A DNA stretch of 64,000 nt from positions 87,929-151,928 of the forward strand of contig SVFQ01000005.1 of NCBI GenBank assembly GCA_015056765.1. The letters run 5' to 3'. Below, one piece after another: positions 56,780 through 64,000 of this stretch; the first letter of the stretch is position 1, and each line of letters begins with the position of its first letter. Made by a program: the position numbers and the translations under genes. The stretch comes from Lachnospiraceae bacterium (GTDB taxonomy: Bacteria > Bacillota > Clostridia > Lachnospirales > Lachnospiraceae). The notes beneath the pieces were generated by a model that saw only the letters and a program-made list of their open reading frames with translations, was not told where the DNA came from and made no database searches.

Positions 56780-57739
56780 GTGTTTGATTTTGAAAGACCC
56801 AATATCGAAGTAGCAGAGATCTCTGAGGATAAAAAATATGGTCGATTTGTCGTAGAACCTCTTGAAAGAGGCTACGGCATCACCTTAGGTAATTCTTTAA
56901 GAAGAATTATGCTATCTTCTCTGCCGGGCGCAGCAGTGAGCCAGGTGAAGATTGATGGTGTGTTACATGAATTCACTTCCCTTGAAGGTGTGAAAGAAGA
57001 TGTAACAGAGATTATCATGAATATCAAAAGCGTTGCAATCAAGAGCAATTCTGATTCCGATGAGCCTAAGACTGCTTACATTGATTTCAGAGGCGAGGGC
57101 GTTGTACATGCATCTGATATTCAGGTTGATCAGGACATTGAAATTATGAATCCGGACCAGGTTATCGCTACTCTTAGCGATGGTAAGAACTCCAAGTTAT
57201 ACATGGAACTTACAATCACAAAAGGTAGAGGATATGTTGGTGCAGATCGTAATAAAAACAATGAAGCACCTATCGGTGTAATCCCTGTAGACAGCATTTA
57301 CACTCCTGTAGAGCGTGTAAATGTATCTGTAGAGAATACACGTGTTGGTCAGGTTACTGACTACGATAAATTAACACTTGATGTTTACACAAATGGTACT
57401 TTAGGTCCAGATGAGGCTGTAAGCCTTGCTGCTAAAGTATTAAGTGAGCACCTGAGCTTATTTATCGATCTTTCTGAGAATGCAAAATCCGCAGAAGTTA
57501 TGATCGAAAAAGAAAGCGATGAGAAGGGTAAAGTTCTGGAGATGAGCATCGACGAACTTGAACTTTCCGTTCGTTCTTTCAACTGCTTAAAGAGAGCAGG
57601 TATCAATACCGTTGAGGAATTGGTAAACAAAACACCGGATGATATGATGAAGGTTCGTAACCTTGGTCGTAAATCTATGGAAGAAGTTATTGCAAAGCTC
57701 GAGGAACTCGGACTTTCTCTTAACGCTTCCGAAGAATAG
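56780..57739 (+). CDS. rpoA: DNA-directed RNA polymerase subunit alpha
   Basis: 319 aa, GTG start after AAGGAGGGTATTTGTA. N-terminal dimerisation ([20 protein letters not shown]) and C-terminal domain ([39 protein letters not shown]). Scaffolds RNA polymerase and binds UP elements. Confidence 0.97.
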   Translation: MFDFERPNIEVAEISEDKKYGRFVVEPLERGYGITLGNSLRRIMLSSLPGAAVSQVKIDGVLHEFTSLEGVKEDVTEIIMNIKSVAIKSNSDSDEPKTAYIDFRGEGVVHASDIQVDQDIEIMNPDQVIATLSDGKNSKLYMELTITKGRGYVGADRNKNNEAPIGVIPVDSIYTPVERVNVSVENTRVGQVTDYDKLTLDVYTNGTLGPDEAVSLAAKVLSEHLSLFIDLSENAKSAEVMIEKESDEKGKVLEMSIDELELSVRSFNCLKRAGINTVEELVNKTPDDMMKVRNLGRKSMEEVIAKLEELGLSLNASEE

Positions 57740-57878
57740 AAACTATACATGCAGTTTCGGTAAGACCGATGTGCGCGAAATTGCACACCCACTATTGATG
57801 GAGGAAACTCAAGTATTGTCCTTATAAGACCGATGGGCATAGGAGGATATGTCAATAGCGGAGACGAAAGGAGCTATC

Positions 57879-58487
57879 ATGGCAAAATACAGAAAACTTG
57901 GAAGAACTTCCGCACAGAGAAAAGCATTACTGAAAAATCAGGTAACAGCTCTTCTGTATCATGGAAAAATTGTTACTACTGCAGCTAAGGCTGAAGAAGT
58001 ACAGAAAATCGCTGAGAAGCTAATCACTTTAGCAATCAAAGAGAAAGATAACTATGAGACTGTTAAAGTTCAGGCTAAAGTTGCTCAGAAAGACAAAGAC
58101 GGTAATCGTGTAAAACAGATCGTAGACAAGAACGATCCTAGCAAAGTTTTATCCGAAACTGCACATGATAAAGACGGAAAGATTATCCGTGTTGAAAATG
58201 GTAAGACTGTAACAGTTTACAAGACAGAAGAAAAAGAAATCAAAAAAGATCTTCCTTCCAGATTACATGCTAGAAGACAGATTGAGAAATTCGTTCTTCC
58301 TGTAACAGAAGTACCTACAGCAGTTGCTGGTCGTAAGAAAAACAGCAAAACTGTAAGTGTTACAAACAAACTGTTTGATGAAATCGCACCTAAGTATGCT
58401 GGACGTAACGGTGGTTACACTCGTATCGTAAAGATTGGTCAGCGTAAAGGTGACGCAGCAATGCAGGTTCTTATCGAGTTAGTTTAA
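57879..58487 (+). CDS. rplQ: 50S ribosomal protein L17 with large insertion
   Basis: 202 aa from the ATG at 57879 after CGAAAGGAG; an upstream ATG at 57849 is poor. Ends are standard ([35 protein letters not shown]), but ~75 lysine-rich residues lie between [10 protein letters not shown] and [11 protein letters not shown], where Bacillus L17 (~120 aa) has almost none. The insert ([27 protein letters not shown]) may form a beta-hairpin outside the ribosome. Confidence 0.95.
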   Translation: MAKYRKLGRTSAQRKALLKNQVTALLYHGKIVTTAAKAEEVQKIAEKLITLAIKEKDNYETVKVQAKVAQKDKDGNRVKQIVDKNDPSKVLSETAHDKDGKIIRVENGKTVTVYKTEEKEIKKDLPSRLHARRQIEKFVLPVTEVPTAVAGRKKNSKTVSVTNKLFDEIAPKYAGRNGGYTRIVKIGQRKGDAAMQVLIELV

Positions 58488-58500
58488 TCACTAAATAATT

Positions 58501-58529
58501 AAGCTCATCCTTTTGGGATGAGCTTTTTT
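58501..58529 (+). terminator. terminator of the S10-alpha superoperon
   Basis: 10-bp stem AAGCTCATCC / GGATGAGCTT with T-tail; can also act for the convergent peptidase gene. Confidence 0.9.
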
Positions 58530-58550
58530 AGTTGTTTTATTCGATTTTTA

Positions 58551-59441
58551 TCAATCTATGCTTTTTTCAAAATGCTGATAATCTTTCTTGGAGTGCCAAT
58601 TACCACCCCAGGTGAACCCGTGTCTTGTGAAGACTTGATAAGCCAGGTCTGATGTATCGATCTTATGGGCAAAATTTTGACTTCTGTCTATATAAGCAGA
58701 GGCTGTTGCAGGTTCTACTTTTGTACTTCCGTCTTTTGCGGTGCTGACAGCCGGATTGTAGAGAGGATTTAAATCTACTGCTAAGCCGGCGGAGTGTTTA
58801 GAAAGCTTATTGCTTCCGGAAATCATTCGATAATTGAAGCAGGAGGTATTGTTATTCTCCATAGAGCTTTCATCATCAGCTTGATAGAAATCTACCAGTT
58901 CGATACGTTCAATTGGATATTGATTATCATAAAGCTCCTTAAAAATTTCAAGCAAATCCTTTGCAATCGATTTATTACAAATCATTTCCCCTTCCATATC
59001 CTGACCGTCGAAGTTTACATATAAAAGGGTAAGATAGCTTAAATCATCAAGGGAAATAAGAGCAGAATCATCTGCCGGATAACTACTTCCTGTGATTCGG
59101 CTAATGACATCTGCAGGCAATGGTTGTGAAGTAAAACCATCACATAGTATATAACTGGTACCTGCTGTGGACGTTGCAGTGCTTTCGATATCATCAGAAA
59201 CTGTCTCCACAGCGCTTTCGGACTCTGCCTTTACAGACTCGGCTGTACCAGAATCATCTGACTTTCCGACTTGATACGCAATCTCCGGATTCTTTTCAGC
59301 ATATTCGCTTAAGCTTTCTCCTGACGTGAGAGCTTTTACCAGAAAGGCACATACCAGAATCATGCAGCAGAGAAGTAATAGATTTTTGCCCAAAGGGTGC
59401 TGCGTAAAAAATGTTTGAATGAATTCTTTTATTTTTTTCAT
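58551..59441 (-). CDS. M15-family peptidase (D-alanyl-D-alanine carboxypeptidase/endolysin-like)
   Basis: 296 aa from the ATG at 59441; upstream TTG-led extension is unlikely. One N-terminal helix (NLLLLCCMILVCAFLVKAL), a Ser/Glu-rich linker, then the M15_4-like domain: SKHSAGLAVDLNPLYNP provides zinc His and Asp, and GGNWHSKKDYQHFE the last His. Cuts peptidoglycan stems outside the membrane. Confidence 0.8.
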   Translation of the reverse strand: MKKIKEFIQTFFTQHPLGKNLLLLCCMILVCAFLVKALTSGESLSEYAEKNPEIAYQVGKSDDSGTAESVKAESESAVETVSDDIESTATSTAGTSYILCDGFTSQPLPADVISRITGSSYPADDSALISLDDLSYLTLLYVNFDGQDMEGEMICNKSIAKDLLEIFKELYDNQYPIERIELVDFYQADDESSMENNNTSCFNYRMISGSNKLSKHSAGLAVDLNPLYNPAVSTAKDGSTKVEPATASAYIDRSQNFAHKIDTSDLAYQVFTRHGFTWGGNWHSKKDYQHFEKSID

Positions 59442-59473
59442 AATACTTGAACCATACCACGGATGGCGTATTC

Positions 59474-59502
59474 TTGCAAACGGAAGCGTTATCTTGTAGA
59501 AT
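59474..59502 (+). promoter_or_regulatory. promoter of the ecfA1 operon
   Basis: TTGCAA (59474-59479), 17 bp, TAGAAT (59497-59502). Confidence 0.6.
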
Positions 59503-59553
59503 GGAAATCGTGACAAACATTGATATTATCGGGTATTTCGTCAGGAAATAGAT

Positions 59554-60411
59554 ATGAACATCATTGAAACAAAAAACTTAGTATTTGAATATATCAGGCG
59601 AGATGAAAATGGAGAAGCAGAGGGCGTAACAGAAGCTGTAGATCACGTGGATATGCAGATTCAGCAAGGAGACTTCGTAGCGGTTCTTGGACATAACGGT
59701 TCCGGAAAGTCCACCTTGGCTAAGCACTTTAATGCACTGCTTTTACCTACAGAAGGAACCGTTCTGGTAACCGGGAAAGATACTTCGAAACCTGAGAACC
59801 TTTGGGACATTCGAAAACGTGCCGGAATGGTTTTTCAGAACCCGGATAACCAGATCATCGGCCAGGTAGTAGAAGAGGACGTAGGATTTGGCCCTGAGAA
59901 TCTAGGGGTTAAGACTTCTGAGATTTGGCGCAGGGTAGAGGAAAGCTTGAAAGCGGTCGGAATCTATGAATTTAGAAAGTTTTCCCCAAATAAGCTTTCC
60001 GGAGGACAGAAGCAGCGTGTATCCATCGCAGGTGTCATCGCCATGCATCCACAGTGCATCATATTGGATGAGCCTACAGCCATGCTAGATCCAAACGGAC
60101 GAAAAGAGGTCATTCGCGCAATCCGTGCACTGAATGATGTAGAGAATATCACAGTTATTCTTATTACCCACTATATGGAAGAAATTGTCCATGCGGATAA
60201 AGTATTTGTCATGGAAAAAGGGAAGGTCGTTATGGACGGCACCCCTAGAGAGATTTTTTCCAGAGTGGAAGAACTGAAAAAATATAGACTTGATGTACCC
60301 AAAGTAACAGAACTTGCTTACGAGCTGAAGAAAAGCGGGGTACCAATGCCGGATGGCATATTAAATACCGAAGAGTTTGTAGAAGCTTTTCGGAAGGCAA
60401 CGAGGAGATAA
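59554..60411 (+). CDS. ecfA1: ECF transporter ATPase A1
   Basis: 285 aa. [18 protein letters not shown] (Walker A), [16 protein letters not shown] (signature), [19 protein letters not shown] (Walker B). Powers uptake of vitamins and metals with A2, T and separate S subunits. No S component is nearby, so a shared group-II module. Confidence 0.95.
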   Translation: MNIIETKNLVFEYIRRDENGEAEGVTEAVDHVDMQIQQGDFVAVLGHNGSGKSTLAKHFNALLLPTEGTVLVTGKDTSKPENLWDIRKRAGMVFQNPDNQIIGQVVEEDVGFGPENLGVKTSEIWRRVEESLKAVGIYEFRKFSPNKLSGGQKQRVSIAGVIAMHPQCIILDEPTAMLDPNGRKEVIRAIRALNDVENITVILITHYMEEIVHADKVFVMEKGKVVMDGTPREIFSRVEELKKYRLDVPKVTELAYELKKSGVPMPDGILNTEEFVEAFRKATRR

Positions 60412-60412
60412 C

Positions 60413-61261
60413 ATGTCGCTCATTTTAGATCATGTGACATATGAATATGGAATTGGATCAGCGCTTCCTGTAAAAGCACTGGACGATGTGTCTTTGCAAA
60501 TTGAAGAGGGACAATTCGTAGGACTGATAGGGCACACAGGCTCAGGAAAGTCTACCTTAGTGCAGATGTTTAACGGACTCCTAAAGCCCACAGCGGGAAA
60601 TGTTTACTTCCAGGGAAAAGATATCCATGACCCGGAATATGACAGAAGAGCGCTGCGCGGTAAAGTAGGCCTGGTTTTTCAATATCCGGAGCATCAGCTC
60701 TTTGAAGTAACGGTGTTCAAAGACGTGTGCTACGGCCCTAAAAACTTAGGACTATCTCAAAAAGAAGTGGAACTAAGGGCTTTTGAAGCCTTAAAAATGG
60801 TGGGATTGCAAGATGAATACTTCTATGTATCTCCCTTTGATTTGTCCGGCGGACAGAAAAGAAGAGTAGCAATCGCCGGCGTGCTGGCCATGAAGCCGGA
60901 TATTCTGGTACTAGACGAGCCTACAGCAGGGCTTGATCCAAAAGGAAGAGAAGAAATCCTGAATTTGGTTGCAAGTCTTCGCGAAAAGATGGGCATTGCT
61001 ATAGTGCTGGTATCCCATAGCATGGACGATGTGGCAGAATATGCAGATAAAATCATCGTTATGAATCATGGCAAAAAAGTATTTGATGCCGAGCCAAAAG
61101 AAGTTTTTGCTCATGTAGAGGACTTAGAAGCCATTGGACTTGCAGCTCCTCAGGTGACTTACATCATGAAGGCGCTTAAGGATGCAGGATATCCGGTGCG
61201 AACAGACGCCATTACCATTGAGGAAGCCAAAGAGAGCATCCTGGAAATGCTTCATAGATAA
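60413..61261 (+). CDS. ecfA2: ECF transporter ATPase A2
   Basis: 282 aa, 1 base after ecfA1. GHTGSGKSTLVQMFNGLLKP, LSGGQKRRVAIAGVLAMKPD, LVLDEPTAGLDPKGREEIL. Pairs with ecfA1. Confidence 0.95.
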   Translation: MSLILDHVTYEYGIGSALPVKALDDVSLQIEEGQFVGLIGHTGSGKSTLVQMFNGLLKPTAGNVYFQGKDIHDPEYDRRALRGKVGLVFQYPEHQLFEVTVFKDVCYGPKNLGLSQKEVELRAFEALKMVGLQDEYFYVSPFDLSGGQKRRVAIAGVLAMKPDILVLDEPTAGLDPKGREEILNLVASLREKMGIAIVLVSHSMDDVAEYADKIIVMNHGKKVFDAEPKEVFAHVEDLEAIGLAAPQVTYIMKALKDAGYPVRTDAITIEEAKESILEMLHR

Positions 61262-61279
61262 GAAATAAAAGGAAAAAAC

Positions 61280-62089
61280 ATGCTTCGAGACATTACGCTA
61301 GGCCAGTACTACCAAACAGATTCCATACTGCACAAACTGGATCCCAGAATCAAACTCATTGGAACCTTTTGGTTTATCGTGGCACTTTTCTTAGTAAAAA
61401 ACTTCATAGGATATGCAGTGGCGCTCCTTTTCTTGGCAGCGTGCATTAAGCTTTCCCATGTACCTTTTAAATTCATTGTAAAGGGCATGAAAAGCATTCT
61501 GATTCTCTTGCTGATTACCATGGTTTTTAACCTGGTACTGACGCCGGGAAGGGAACTTGCACATCTTGGCCCCATCAAAGTCACCTACGAGGGACTGACT
61601 ATCGCAGCTAAAATGGCAATTCGACTGACCATGCTGATTATCGGATCCTCCATTTTGACTTTGACTACCACCCCCAGCAACCTGACGGATGGTATGGAGA
61701 AACTCTTTGCGCCTTTAAAAGTCTTTAAAGTGCCTGTGCATGAAGTGGCCATGATGATGTCCATTGCACTACGGTTTATCCCGATTCTCTTGGAAGAAAC
61801 AGACAAAATCATGAAAGCACAGATGGCCAGAGCTGCGGACTTTGAAAGTGGAAACCTGATTCAGAGAGCCAAAAGCCTGGGCGCACTATTAGAGCCGCTT
61901 TTCCTCTCTGCATTTCAGAGAGCACTGGACCTGGCTATGGCCATGGAAGCCAGATGCTATAGAGGCGGAGAAGGCAGAACCAAAATGAAACCTTTGGTTT
62001 ATGCCCATAGAGACTACGCTGCCAGAGCCATTATCTACCTATTTGTAATTGCGACAGTCGTACTTGGTCGCATGAATATCGGATTATGA
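61280..62089 (+). CDS. ecfT: ECF transporter transmembrane T component
   Basis: 269 aa, five or so helices. Coupling helix motifs AQMARAADFESGNLIQRAKS and AMAMEARCYRGGEGRTKMKP are the A-R-G pairs that touch the ATPases. TTTPSNLTDGMEKLFAPLK is conserved. Overlaps truA by ATGA. Confidence 0.95.
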   Translation: MLRDITLGQYYQTDSILHKLDPRIKLIGTFWFIVALFLVKNFIGYAVALLFLAACIKLSHVPFKFIVKGMKSILILLLITMVFNLVLTPGRELAHLGPIKVTYEGLTIAAKMAIRLTMLIIGSSILTLTTTPSNLTDGMEKLFAPLKVFKVPVHEVAMMMSIALRFIPILLEETDKIMKAQMARAADFESGNLIQRAKSLGALLEPLFLSAFQRALDLAMAMEARCYRGGEGRTKMKPLVYAHRDYAARAIIYLFVIATVVLGRMNIGL

Positions 62090-62841
62090 AACGTGTTTTA
62101 TTAAGAATCGCATATGAAGGAACTGCCTACAGCGGATTTCAGATACAGCCCAATGCGCCCACCATTCAGGAAGCGGTGGAAGAAGCCATCCTGCAAGTGA
62201 CAGGAGAGAAAACGGAAATCATGGGCGGTAGCAGAACTGATGCCGGGGTGCATGCCCTGTGGAATGTGGCAGTGTTTGACACAAATAGCCCGATTCCCGG
62301 TGAAAAGTTTTGCTATGCACTTAATGGACATTTACCGGAAGACGTTCGAATTCTGGCGTCAACAGAAGTGCCGGAGGATTTTCATCCCAGAAAATGTGAT
62401 AGCACCAAAACCTACCGCTATCAAATTGAAACAGGACGAATCTACAACCCATTGCAAAAAAACTTTTACCACTTTACCTACCAGGGCCTTGATGTAGAGG
62501 CAATGCAAAAGGCTGCCAAATACATCGAAGGCACCCATGACTTTAAAAGCTTTTGTAGCGCAGGCGCCCAGGTAAGCACCACTGTGCGTACGGTATACGA
62601 GGTGAAGGTGGAAAAGGAAGAAGAAAAGGTCCTTATCACCGTGAAGGGAAATGGCTTCTTGTATAATATGGTCCGCATCATAGCCGGTACCTTAATGGAA
62701 GTGGGATATGGACGACTTGCTCCCGAAAAATTGCCTGAAATCATAGAAGCAAAAAATAGAAAGGCAGCAGGTCCTACAGCTCCCGCAAAAGGGCTGATTT
62801 TATTGCAATACGATATTGACAATATGCCCGGAATATTGTAG
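62086..62841 (+). CDS. truA: tRNA pseudouridine(38-40) synthase
   Basis: 251 aa. Catalytic Asp in GGSRTDAGVHALWNVAVF; start RIAYEGTAYSGFQIQPNAPT and end VRIIAGTLMEVGYGRLAPE are typical. Modifies the anticodon arm of several tRNAs. Confidence 0.96.
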   Translation: MKRVLLRIAYEGTAYSGFQIQPNAPTIQEAVEEAILQVTGEKTEIMGGSRTDAGVHALWNVAVFDTNSPIPGEKFCYALNGHLPEDVRILASTEVPEDFHPRKCDSTKTYRYQIETGRIYNPLQKNFYHFTYQGLDVEAMQKAAKYIEGTHDFKSFCSAGAQVSTTVRTVYEVKVEKEEEKVLITVKGNGFLYNMVRIIAGTLMEVGYGRLAPEKLPEIIEAKNRKAAGPTAPAKGLILLQYDIDNMPGIL

Positions 62842-62844
62842 AAT
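62816..62844 (+). promoter_or_regulatory. promoter of rplM-rpsI inside the truA 3' end
   Basis: TTGACA (62816-62821), 17 bp, TAGAAT (62839-62844); overlaps the truA stop. Confidence 0.75.
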
Positions 62845-62849
62845 ACCTA

Positions 62850-63000
62850 ATTGTGGCGACATTTCTAATGTAATACCAAAGCCCCGGTGTTACATGTTGA
62901 AATAGATACTGTCATTCTTGGAAACTTCTAGTGTGGCCGGACATCTGCACGAAAAGTGAAAGAGAATACGAATTTATGTATGGATTTATGGAGGAATATC
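62850..63000 (+). promoter_or_regulatory. rplM leader, candidate L13 leader
   Basis: A 10-bp hairpin ATGTAATACC (62868-62877)/GGTGTTACAT (62886-62895) with one G-U heads a 150-nt leader with further pairing potential. L13 leaders occur at this site in Firmicutes; the match to that family is unverified. Confidence 0.45.
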
Positions 63001-63001
63001 G

Positions 63002-63430
63002 ATGAAGACATTTATGGCTAGCCCATCTACTATCGAAAGAAAATGGTATGTAGTAGATGCTACAGATATGACTTTAGGACGTCTTGCTTCTGAAGTTGCA
63101 AAAGTATTAAGAGGAAAGAACAAAGCAATTTTCACACCTTTCATTGATACAGGCGACTATGTAATCGTAGTTAACGCTGAGAAAATCAAAGTTACAGGTA
63201 AGAAATTAGATCAGAAAGTATACTATCATCACTCCGATTATGTTGGCGGTATGAAAGAGACTTCTCTGAAAGATATGTTAGCCAAAAAGCCTGAGCAGGT
63301 AATCGAACTTGCAGTTAAAGGCATGCTTCCAAAAGGACCTTTAGGTAGAGAAATGTACAAGAAACTTTATGTTTACGCTGGTCCAGATCACAAACACGCA
63401 GCTCAGAAACCTGAAGTACTGACATTCTAA
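63002..63430 (+). CDS. rplM: 50S ribosomal protein L13
   Basis: 142 aa. [20 protein letters not shown] and [20 protein letters not shown]. Early assembly protein, paired with S9. Confidence 0.97.
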   Translation: MKTFMASPSTIERKWYVVDATDMTLGRLASEVAKVLRGKNKAIFTPFIDTGDYVIVVNAEKIKVTGKKLDQKVYYHHSDYVGGMKETSLKDMLAKKPEQVIELAVKGMLPKGPLGREMYKKLYVYAGPDHKHAAQKPEVLTF

Positions 63431-63454
63431 GAACCATAGAAGGAGAGTAAAAAA

Positions 63455-63853
63455 ATGGCTAAAGCAAATAAGAATTTTTACGGCACTGGTAGAAGAAAAA
63501 AATCTGTTGCCAGAGTATATTTAAGACCAGGTAAAGGTCAGATCACAATCAACAAAAGAGACATCGAAGAATACTTCGGTCTTGAAACCTTAAAAGTTAT
63601 CGTTCGTCAGCCACTCGTAGCTACAGAGACTACTGAGAAATTCGACATCGTAGTTAATGTTAAAGGTGGCGGTACTACAGGTCAGGCTGGTGCCATCAGA
63701 CACGGTATCGCAAGAGCACTTCTTACTGTAGATGCTGATTACAGACCAACTCTGAAATCCGCTGGATTCCTTACTCGTGATCCTCGTATGAAAGAGCGTA
63801 AGAAATACGGTCTCAAAGCAGCTCGTCGTGCTCCTCAGTTCAGCAAGAGATAA
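63455..63853 (+). CDS. rpsI: 30S ribosomal protein S9
   Basis: 132 aa. [20 protein letters not shown] and the C-terminal [12 protein letters not shown] whose Arg touches P-site tRNA. AAGGAGAG precedes. Confidence 0.97.
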   Translation: MAKANKNFYGTGRRKKSVARVYLRPGKGQITINKRDIEEYFGLETLKVIVRQPLVATETTEKFDIVVNVKGGGTTGQAGAIRHGIARALLTVDADYRPTLKSAGFLTRDPRMKERKKYGLKAARRAPQFSKR

Positions 63854-63874
63854 TCATCTGCTATTGCAGATTTC

Positions 63875-63907
63875 AAAAGACTCGGTACAGTGTACCGGGT
63901 CTTTTTT
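63875..63907 (+). terminator. terminator after rpsI
   Basis: Stem AAAAGACTCGGTAC / GTACCGGGTCTTTT with T-tail. Beyond it, 63908-64000 shows nothing I can assign. Confidence 0.9.
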
Positions 63908-64000
63908 GTGTGTCGAAAGCCTTCAAAACATTCTAATCTTAATAGGAATAATCTAAGACCTGAGAGATGAATAACTGATAGTGCAATAGGCAGGGGCGTG

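Noticed and set aside
57756..57840. 11-nt direct repeat TAAGACCGATG in the rpoA-rplQ gap
   Set aside because: Too short and isolated to interpret; may be part of leader pairing.

Overview
This 64 kb window looks like a chromosomal segment from a flagellated, low-to-mid GC Gram-positive clostridium, most likely a Lachnospiraceae member. The evidence is the gene order (rpmG-secE-nusG-rplKA, rplJL, rpoBC, rpsL-rpsG-fusA-tuf, the S10/spc/alpha superoperon, ecfA1-ecfA2-ecfT-truA, rplM-rpsI), the consensus sigma-A promoters and strong Shine-Dalgarno sites, the zinc-type S14, L33 and L36, and the flagellin family. This placement is inference from order and motifs; no database search was possible.

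Region 1 (1-15.5 kb) is an accessory surface-glycan and flagellar locus. It holds a glycosyltransferase cut by the window edge, a SAM methyltransferase, a four-part protein ending in a TagD-like cytidylyltransferase, a sugar-isomerase-like TIM barrel protein, UDP-galactopyranose mutase, a flagellin gene broken by one in-frame TGA, and a FliD-like flagellar protein. Between 9.4 and 12.6 kb it becomes a mosaic. There is a 70-nt terminator-bearing direct repeat, a DUF4258/YgiT toxin-antitoxin-like pair, two small EG-repeat proteins, an rfbH relic and a DUF234-type ATPase. Flanking pieces of that ATPase reappear at 2.63-2.72 kb as a deletion scar. Sugar-modifying genes beside flagellin suggest flagellar glycosylation.

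Region 2 (15.7-28.6 kb) is the ordinary rpmG-secE-nusG-rplK-rplA, rplJ-rplL and rpoB-rpoC block, with a CapA-like phosphatase gene between rplA and rplJ and an L10 leader with attenuator before rplJ.

Region 3 (28.6-34.2 kb, minus strand) is a compact operon lodged between rpoC and rpsL. It encodes a degenerate GGDEF membrane protein, an ECF sigma factor, a small membrane protein, a transglutaminase-like lipoprotein, a type II secretion F protein and four small single-pass pseudopilin-like proteins. No assembly ATPase or prepilin peptidase is visible here.

Region 4 (34.3-38.9 kb) is the str operon (rpsL, rpsG, fusA, tuf). Four unrelated genes follow at 39.0-41.9 kb: two unknowns, an acyltransferase-3 and an RlmI-type methyltransferase.

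Region 5 (42.1-64.0 kb) is the S10-spc-alpha superoperon from rpsJ to rplQ including secY, adk, map, infA and rpoA. It is followed by an M15 peptidase on the minus strand, the ECF vitamin-transporter energising module, truA, rplM and rpsI. Several intergenic stretches here (before rpsJ, rplB, adk, rpsM, rpsD and rplM) carry strong base-pairing potential and look like cis-acting RNA structures. The most striking is a pair of mutually exclusive or pseudoknotted helices between rplW and rplB.
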